From assembly GCA_003996215.1 (NCBI GenBank), contig QJPP01001837.1, forward strand, positions 146,558 to 210,557: a stretch of 64,000 bases of DNA, read 5' to 3'. Positions within the stretch are counted from its first letter, which is position 1; each line of letters starts with the position of its first letter. The notes below the pieces were generated by a model, which was not told where the DNA came from, made no database searches, and was given only the letters and a program-made list of their open reading frames with translations. This stretch comes from Jaltomata sinuosa. Its lineage: Eukaryota > Streptophyta > Magnoliopsida > Solanales > Solanaceae. Both the position numbers and the translations under genes were made by a program. Below are positions 57,239 through 64,000 of the stretch, in pieces.

Positions 57239-59046
57239 TGTCACGCCTCGAGACTAGACCCTAGACGTAACACGAGACCTAGGATCACAAGTCATCCCAA
57301 GCTAACCTTGAAACTGGCATATCACAAGCATACTGAATATAATTCTAAACAAACAGAAGCATAACTGAATAAAGAGTATAATCCAAAAAGAATTCAATTG
57401 AGAATAGAATATCTGAACAAATAGCTGCCTACAAAGTAGAATAACCCGAATCAACTGAGTCTGACTCTATGTCTGAAAAGCCTCTAATACTGATGAGTTG
57501 CTGGGACAAGTCCCCAGCTAACTCTAAATTACTGAAAGTAAAGACAAACTGGCTACTCAAAAAGCATATAAAAGATATGCCCTCGGATGATAAGGACTCA
57601 CCACTGTCTGTCGCTGATGTGGCACCGAGGTGAGCTACTCACGAGGCTGAAGCTGAGAACCTGAACCTGCATCATGATAGGATGCATCATATAGAGTATG
57701 CGTCAGTACTTTGAATATACTGAGCATGAGGTATATGCAAAGCTAACTGAATATATAAACATGCTAAAATACTAAAAATCTGTAAGCTGAACTAAACTAC
57801 AGTACATAGGCCCAAGGTAAAAATCATGCATAGATAGTTGGAATGCAAGAGTAATCTGGAAGCATGCTGAAAGCTAAAACTAAACATAACTGAGAGCCTA
57901 ATGCACCACACTGGACTAACACTGTGGGAGAGTCTAATAACCGACATAAACCACGTGAGATAAACGTGGAGTCTGATGTATACGCCCCATCGAGAGGACC
58001 CAATATACCTTGCCAGGGTATAAAGGCATGAATGTGGAATGATCACTAAAACTGATGCCCAACAAAGGGGATTTTATAAACCTATGATGGCACGTAGTTC
58101 TGAGACTTGAGAGTATGCTGAACACTAGTCCAACTCGGTGCTAAGTCCTACTCCCAAACTTAATATAGCTCAATTCAAAACTGACATCTTGAGTTTTTGG
58201 GTCAGGACTAGACTAATCTAAAGTCTCTATTTTTCTAAAATGCTATAGTAGACTAAAGACTGACTAAATTCTACTTTTGGAAGTTATACTAATAAGCTAA
58301 GTTGAATTTTCAAAGAAACTAACACATTTAAACAAATGCTATAGTTTAGGGCTAAGTCCATGATTCCTAAAGATCTCGTGAATATCTAAGCAATGCAAGA
58401 AAATTAGTATAGAATATTTAAAACAATGCAAGATCATATATAACATCATGAGCATGGATTTCTTGGAACAATCTGTAAAAAGGACAAGAACCCTAGTTCT
58501 ACATTTATGCGAATCATGGGAAAAGATCTGAGGTTTTTGGGCATAAGGGTAGACTAAGCCCTTAATAAATTCCCACATATCTGGTGGATGAAAATCCCTG
58601 CAAGAATTTGGAGTTGAAGCTTAGAGGAGAGAACCCTAGGTCTGGAGCTTTGGAGAAGATGCTCTGTTCTGACTTGAAACCAAATTTAGAAAATCTAACT
58701 TTGTTTTGGGGAATTAGACTTAATAAAATAAGCCTAAGACTATTTATAGTCGGAGAGAAATAGAAAGGAAAGGTCTAAATACCCCTGAGAAGATAACTTA
58801 AAAGTTGCTGGAAAATTCGCGTCTCAGGTTCCACGGATGGGTTATATGGCTCGTGGAACCCTATCGTGGTTCCTGGATGCAGAAAATAGAGCTACTGGAA
58901 TAGGTTCCACGAGTTGGGTTCACGACTCATGGAAGCTTCCACGGGTCGTGGAACCCACTCTTGGTTCCTGTGCTGGAATTCATGGCTCTCTGAAGATTGA
59001 CTCTGAATGCATCACAGTAAACCACATAACTGTCTGAACCTTCTGG
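57239..59046 (-). repeat. Element I: 3' LTR lacking its outer U3 end
   Basis: Collinear with the 185 bp of partner LTR visible at 63816-64000. It holds the TATA box TATAAATA (minus) at 58741-58748 and a word module with GGTTCCACG at 58827-58835 and 58903-58911 paired with CGTGGAACC at 58852-58860 and 58947-58955. By comparison with F (...TGGTTCAGATTCTGGGGTGTTACA), the last roughly 10 bp after CTGTCTGAACCTTCTGG are missing. Confidence 0.75.
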
Positions 59047-59430
59047 TAGAGTTAGGATGGGAGCTGTAGTCAACCTGGCCTTCAGTTTTAAGAAGCTCTT
59101 CTCACACTCCTCTGACTACTAGAACTTGACCTTTTTCTGAGTCAACTTGGTCAATGGGGCAGCTATGTATGAAAATCCATCTACGAACCTCCTGTAATAA
59201 CCAACCAAACCCAAGAAACTTCTGATGTCTGTCGGAGAGGTGGGTCTGGGCCAGTTCTTTACCGCCTTAATATTCTGAGAATCAACGTGGATGCCTTTAC
59301 TAGACACCATATGACCAAGAAAAGCAATTGATTTCAACTAGAACTCACACTTACTGAACTTGGTGAATAACTGGAAGTTCTTGAGAATTTGCAGAATGAC
59401 CCTCAGATGATTCGCATGCTCTTCTTCAGA
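59047..59430 (-). pseudogene. Displaced RT thumb/connection segment of I
   Basis: On the minus strand it encodes FTKFSKCEF, then SIAFLGHMVSSKGIHVD, PTDIRSFLGLVGYYRRFVDGF and APLTKLTQKK, the part of Ty3/gypsy RT that follows the catalytic FIDD-L motif. The equivalent in F is at about 15255-15640. It lies between the truncated LTR and the chromodomain end, in the same orientation as the rest of I, and is absent from the proper site at 61325/61326. Confidence 0.8.
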
Positions 59431-61325
59431 GGAACTATTACCTCAAGATGAAATGGAAGCCGAAGGAAAGAGGTGAGGATACTTGGCCATCATGGCTGCT
59501 TCTGCTTCCTAAGTAGCTCCCTCTACAGGCTGATTCCTCCGCAAAACCTTTACTGAGGCAACTTCTTTATTTCTCAACCTACGAACCTGACGGCCAAGAA
59601 TCTCCACATGAACCTCCTCATATGTAAGGCTATCCTTCATAGCCACACTTTCTAAGGGTACTATCGATGTTGGATTACCTACAAACTTCTTCAACAAGGA
59701 AATGTGAAAGACTGTATGAACCGCTGCTAGCTCTGCTGGCAACTTTAACTCATAAGCCACATTACCAACCCTTTTATGGATTCTGTAAGGACCTACATAC
59801 CTGGGACTAAGCTTCCCCTTCTTGCCAAATCTCATCACCCCCTTCGTGGGTGACACTTTCAGGAAAACCCAATCATCAATTTCAAACTCTAAGTCCCTTC
59901 TCCTCATATCTACGTAGGACTTCTGATGACTCTAAGCTATTTTTTATCTCTCTTTGATGAGCTGAGCTTTCTCCATAGCCTGATAAACTGAATCTGGCCC
60001 GATCAAGACTGCTTCACCTACTTCAAACCAACCAACCAAAGACCTACATCTACGCCCATAGAGTGCCTCATATGGGGCCATATTAGTACTGGAGTGGAAA
60101 CTGTTATTATAGGCGAACTCTATGAGAGGTAGGTGATTATCCCAAGTGATTATCCCAACTCTTTTTGAAATCGATCACGCAAGCTCTCAACATGTACTCT
60201 AAGGTCTTAATGGTACGCTCTGCCTAATTATTCATCTGCGGATGAAATACTGTGCTAAAATTCACCTGAGTACCAAGACCTCTCTGAAAAGACTTCTAGA
60301 AATAAGATGTAAACTGAGGACCCCTATCTAAAATGATAGAAAAGGGAACCCCATGTAACTTGACTATCTTGCTGATGTAGAGTCTGACATAATCCTCCGC
60401 TGAATCTGTAGTCTTGATTGCCAAGAAGTGAGATGACTTAGTGATTCTGTCCACTATTACCCAAATAGAGTCATGCTGTGTGCGAGTGCGAGGTAATCCC
60501 ATAATGAAATCCATGTTGACCACTTCCCACTTCTAAGTAAGAATGCTAATCTCCTGAGTCACACCTCTTGGTTTCTGATATTTTACTTTAACTTGCTGAC
60601 AGTTGGGACACTTAGCCATAAAATTTGCAATGTCCCTCTTCATGTTGTTCCACTAATAGACTTCCCATAGATCACGGTACATCTTAGTGGCACCTGGATG
60701 AATAGAATATCTGGAATTATGGGCTTCTGCAAGGATCTGCTGCCTCAACTCGCCCACCTTGGGAACACATAAGCGACCCTGATAACAAAGCACACTATCT
60801 CCCTCTTGGGAGAAAACCTCAACTCTCTGCTGATGAACTGCACCTTTCAGCTGAAGCAATTTAGGGTCACAATCATGTCTCTCCTTCACCTCTACTACCA
60901 ATGAAGATTATGATCCATTCTGGACTATCACACCACTATCTGACGTGTCCACAAAACAAACTCCTAAGCGAGCAAGTCTATGAACCTCTCTAGCTAGTTC
61001 TTTTCTTCCTCAACATGCGACACACTACCCATGGACAGTCTGCTGAGATCATCAACCACTATATTAGCCATACCCAGATGGTAGAGCATATTCATATCGT
61101 AATCCTTGAGAAACTCAAGCCATCTTCTCTGACAAATATTTAACACTTTCTGGGTGAACACATACTGGAGGCTCTTATGATCTGTGAATACATCAACATG
61201 AACACCATGCAAGTAGTGTCTCCAGACATTTAAGGAAAACACAACAGCTGCAAGCTCGAGGTCATGAGTCAGGTAGTTCTTCTCATGGACCTTAAGCTGT
61301 CTAGAAGCATACGCTATGACCTTAC
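59431..61325 (-). pseudogene. Element I pol: RNase H, integrase, chromodomain
   Basis: Read on the minus strand. RNase H remnant 61320-60994 (VDVFTDHKSLQYVFTQK, RRWLEFLKDYD, ANIVVDDLSRLSM; the usual VADALSR is altered to VDDLSR). Integrase zinc finger 60901-60600 (AEAHNSRYSIHPGATKMYRDL, CPNCQQVK). Catalytic core 60523-60100 (MDFIMGLPRTR, ILDRGPQFTSYF). C-terminal domain and chromodomain 59907-59470 (GKLSPRYVGPYRIHKRVG, VHTVFHISLLKKF, KEVASVKVLRRNQPVEGAT then a stop in place of Trp). A short local repeat (CCCAAGTGATTATCCCAA region, 60139-60165) disturbs the core. The roles are RNA removal, DNA strand transfer and chromatin targeting; this copy is inactive. Confidence 0.8.
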
Positions 61326-62400
61326 CCTACTGTTTTCGAGAATAAACAAGGATATCATCAATGAAGAAAATGACGAACAAGTCTAAATACTGTCTGAACA
61401 CCCTATTCATTAAATCCATGAAAGATGCAGGAGCATTGGTTAGTCCAAAAGACATAACTACAAATTCATAGTGACCATACCAAGTCCTGAAGGCTATTTT
61501 CGGGATGTCACTACCTCTGACTCTGAGCTGATGATAGCCGGATCTGAGGTCTATCTTAGAAAATCAACTAGCGCCCTGAAGCTGGTCGAACAAGTCATCA
61601 ATCCCGGGGATGGGATATTTATTTTTGATTGTGACTTTGTTCAACTGATGGTAGTCAATGCACATCCTCAGAGAACCATTTTCCTTACGCACGAACAACA
61701 CTGGAGTGCCCCACGGAGAGATGATGGGTCTGATGAAGCCCTTATCTAGAAGGTCTTTCAGCTATTCTTTCAATTCCTTAAGCTCAGTTGGAGCTATTTT
61801 GTAAGGAGGAATCAAAATAGGATGGGTATCTGGAAGGAGATCTATTCCTAAGTCAATTTCCCATTCAGGAGGAACTCTAGGAAGATCTTCTGGAAACACT
61901 TATGGGAACTCATTCACCACTGGGACTGACTCAAGAGTTGGGGTCTCGGAGTTTGAATCCTTAACCTGAACAAGATGATAGATATACCTTTTGAAATCAT
62001 TCTTCTGGCCTTAAGGCATGAGATGAAATGACCTACAGGTACTGAGTTATTACCCTTCCATTCGAAGACTGGTTCATTTGAGAACTAAAACCAAATGACC
62101 CTAGTTCTATAATCGACTGAGGCATAACAAGAATGTAACCAATCCATGCCTAGAGTGATATCAAAATCTATCATTTCTAACTCTACAAGATCTGTTGAGG
62201 TGACTTTCTGGGAAACTATGACAAGGCAATTTTTGTATACCCGGCTGGCTATAAATGGGTCACCAACTGGAGTAGAGATTGATAAGGGTTCTGGGAGTAT
62301 TTATGGACTGACACTAAAGTTTACTGCTACATAAGGGGTTATAAAAGAAAGTGTGGCACTTGGGTCTAACAGTGCATAAACATCTAAATGAAAGACTTGC
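61326..62400 (-). pseudogene. Element I protease and RT N-terminal half
   Basis: On the minus strand the protease starts near 62400 with LDPSATLSFITPYVAVNF (usual LDPGATLSF, Gly to Ser) and reaches the GMDWL region near 62140. RT follows with the VPVVNEF linker, GVPPE-like block, the LNKV-like primer grip region and the catalytic block FFIDDILVYSRK at about 61365-61330. The sequence then jumps straight to RNase H, because the next RT segment has moved to 59047-59430. Stops and frame changes are frequent. Confidence 0.75.
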
Positions 62401-63603
62401 AACGTACCCGTGACCACATCGGGAGAATCCTCCTGGTCCTGTCGAGTCTGAAGAGCATATAATTTGTTCTTACGCTGACCACCACCTGTACCAGACAAGG
62501 CACCTTGCTGAGTGGGGCAGCCCGCTGGAGCTGCTGAAGTAGTAGACTGAATTTTTTACCTCCCTGTCTCTGCCTGGTGTAGAGGCAGTCCCTCAACCTA
62601 TGACCAAGCTGACCACAACCAAAATAGCCCTCTCTTCCAACAAGACACTCACTCGGATGGTTCTTACCACACTTTGGGCATGATGAAAAAGTACGGTTAC
62701 CTGTAGCACTGCCTTGAGACTTAGAGCCTGATGCTCCTCTAATCTGGTCTTGTCGAGGCCTGGGATATGGAGCACTAGCTGACGAAGGCACTGGGGCTGC
62801 AGATCTGTACTGAAACTGTGGGTGACTCCCACTGCACGACCTCTGCTGAGAATATTCATAGTTACCTATCCTAGCCTTTTTGTTATATGTAGCCATTTCC
62901 TTGAGCTTATCCCCCTCAATTGCTGAGCATGGGTTATCAGTCTGGAGATATCCATATCCCCTAATAGCATGGCATTCCTGCACTCTGTCTTTACCAGATG
63001 GGATACTCCAAACAAGAACTTGCCCATTTGAGCCCTTGGATCGGCTACCATATGGGAAGCATACCTGGAGAGCTGAGTGAACTTCAACCCGTATTCCTGG
63101 ACTGTCATTGACCCCTGCCTTAAGTTCATAAATTCCTAGGCCCTAGCCTCCCTCAACTCTCTCGAGAAGAACCTGTCCAGAAAAGCTTTAGTAAAATAGT
63201 CCTATGTCACAAGAGCTGCATTCACACCTCTGTTGTCTTTCCACTGCGTGAACCAGATATGAGCCATATCCTTGAGTTGATAGGATGCTAACTCAACACT
63301 ATCAGTACCAGTCACTTGCATCACCTCAAGAATCTTCTTGATCTCATCAATGAAATTCTGTGGGTCTTCACCAACCTTCGACCCTAGAAACTTTAGAAGA
63401 TTCATATGAATAAAATCATGAACCCTGGCTGCAGCTGATCCACCAATGGGGTTCGTAGGAACTGGGGCCCACTGATTATCCTGATTGGTAACTGTTTGAG
63501 CCAACAGCTGAATCGTATTACAAAACTTTGTATTCGTAACCTCATGGTCAAGGACTGGAGGAACTGCATTAGCATTGCGTGCATTAGTTCTGCAAGGAGG
63601 CAT
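62401..63603 (-). pseudogene. Element I gag
   Basis: The ATG at 63603 starts MPPCRTNARNANAVPP. The gag core follows in pieces: FLGSKVGEDPQNFIDEIKKIL and ELASYQLKDMAHIWF (63603-63202), then a stop and a frame change, SMTVQEYGLKFTQLSRYA and MGKFLFGVSHLVKTECRNAML (63129-62866). The nucleocapsid part (about 62983-62560) has CPKCGKNHPSEC and a second knuckle YFGCGQLGHRLRDC whose first Cys has become Tyr. Gag normally forms the particle and packages RNA. Length and order match chromovirus gag; stops make it non-functional. Confidence 0.78.
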
Positions 63604-63799
63604 GATCTGAAATGCATAATAACAGATTAGAAGGGAGAAGTTGATTCACACTCAATCGCACGATAAAGATAGCAAAAGAAGTGAAGTTTTTCTTAGGACA
63701 CTTCATAGCCCCTCCCTCATAGGTGTGGCGCGCTTCACACTCATGAACGAGACTCTACTTAGTGTGGCTTTCAAACACCCTAGGACTCTTGAACCTGAT

Positions 63800-63811
63800 G
63801 CTCGTATACCA
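63800..63811 (-). promoter_or_regulatory. Primer binding site of I
   Basis: On the minus strand TGGTATACGAGC, 10 of 12 bases of the initiator tRNA-Met type site, a few bases from the 5' LTR. Confidence 0.6.
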
Positions 63812-63815
63812 AGTT

Positions 63816-64000
63816 TGTCATGCACCGAGACTAGATCCTAGACGTAACACGGGATCTAGGATCATAAGTGACCCCAAGCTAACCCTGAAACTGGCATATC
63901 ATAAGCATACTGAATATAATTCTAAACAAATAGAAGCATAGATGAATAAAGAGTATAATCTAAAAGGAATTCAACTAAGAATAGAATATCTGAACAAATA
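63816..64000 (-). repeat. Element I: 5' LTR, partial
   Basis: First 185 bp (plus coordinates) of the partner of the LTR at 57239. The two differ at roughly one base in ten. It is cut by the window end. Confidence 0.85.

Larger units (their letters stand above)
57239..64000 (-). mobile_element. Element I: rearranged chromovirus, continues beyond the window
   Basis: The left LTR starts TGTCACGCCTCGAGACTAG at 57239 and its collinear partner TGTCATGCACCGAGACTAG starts at 63816. Between them are minus-strand gag, protease, RT, RNase H, integrase and chromodomain, related to F. The RT thumb segment is missing from its normal place and lies next to the left LTR (59047-59430), where it replaces the LTR terminus and purine tract. 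Coding parts carry many stops. The left target duplication would be the bases before 57239; the right one is outside the window. Confidence 0.85.

Overview
This window is a block of nested plant LTR retrotransposons with almost no host sequence. It probably comes from the heterochromatin of a large-genome dicot. The long-LTR chromoviruses and the Athila/Tat-like elements primed by tRNA-Asp look like those of nightshades (Solanum, Capsicum), but that is inference and the species cannot be fixed. The only piece that may be host gene is a single exon-like stretch at 89-505. No rRNA, tRNA, CRISPR array or bacterial-type operon is present.

Layout. I use letters for elements. K (minus; LTR 518-1765) is cut at 2862 by J (minus; LTR 2862-4532, body to 8917). 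J is cut at 8918 by E (plus; LTR 8918-10419, tRNA-Asp primer site, gag and protease). E gag is cut by F, a minus-strand Ty3/gypsy chromovirus (10924-21710, target duplication AATTT). The F reverse transcriptase is itself cut by a solo LTR, L (16014-17387). E resumes at 21716 with gag/protease and a decayed downstream ORF resembling the putative plant transposon protein family (25840-27525). At 28530 comes H, two LTRs of one family placed tail to tail around a 36-bp spacer. The right-hand H LTR is split by chromovirus B (30175-49015, duplication ATAAA) and by non-autonomous element D (50143-57007, duplication AGTAC). B gag is split by A (33846-40889, duplication GGTAC), a sister copy of D. From 57239 to the window end lies I, another minus-strand chromovirus, which continues beyond the window.

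How the parts relate. B, F and I are chromoviruses (gag-PR-RT-RNaseH-IN-chromodomain, primer site matching initiator tRNA-Met). A, D and E carry gag and a retropepsin-like domain but no RT or integrase, so they would need another element for mobility. J carries only the downstream ORF in the part that is left. Nearly all coding sequence is broken. The best-preserved frame is the D gag-protease ORF of about 785 codons.

Most interesting signals. (1) Every LTR family here has, just upstream of its probable TATA box, a cassette of a short inverted 'word'. The word differs between families but the position does not. (2) The Athila-like families share small RNA-type hairpins at matching places after the coding region, including TGCATTGGGGACAATGCA, plus repeated copies of the 12-mer that sits before the 3' LTR. 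(3) All seven in-frame stops in B pol are TAG, mostly at expected CAG codons, the signature of CHG methylation decay. (4) In I, a piece of reverse transcriptase is missing from its place and sits next to the LTR. (5) H is an inverted LTR pair with primer-site stubs between the LTRs.
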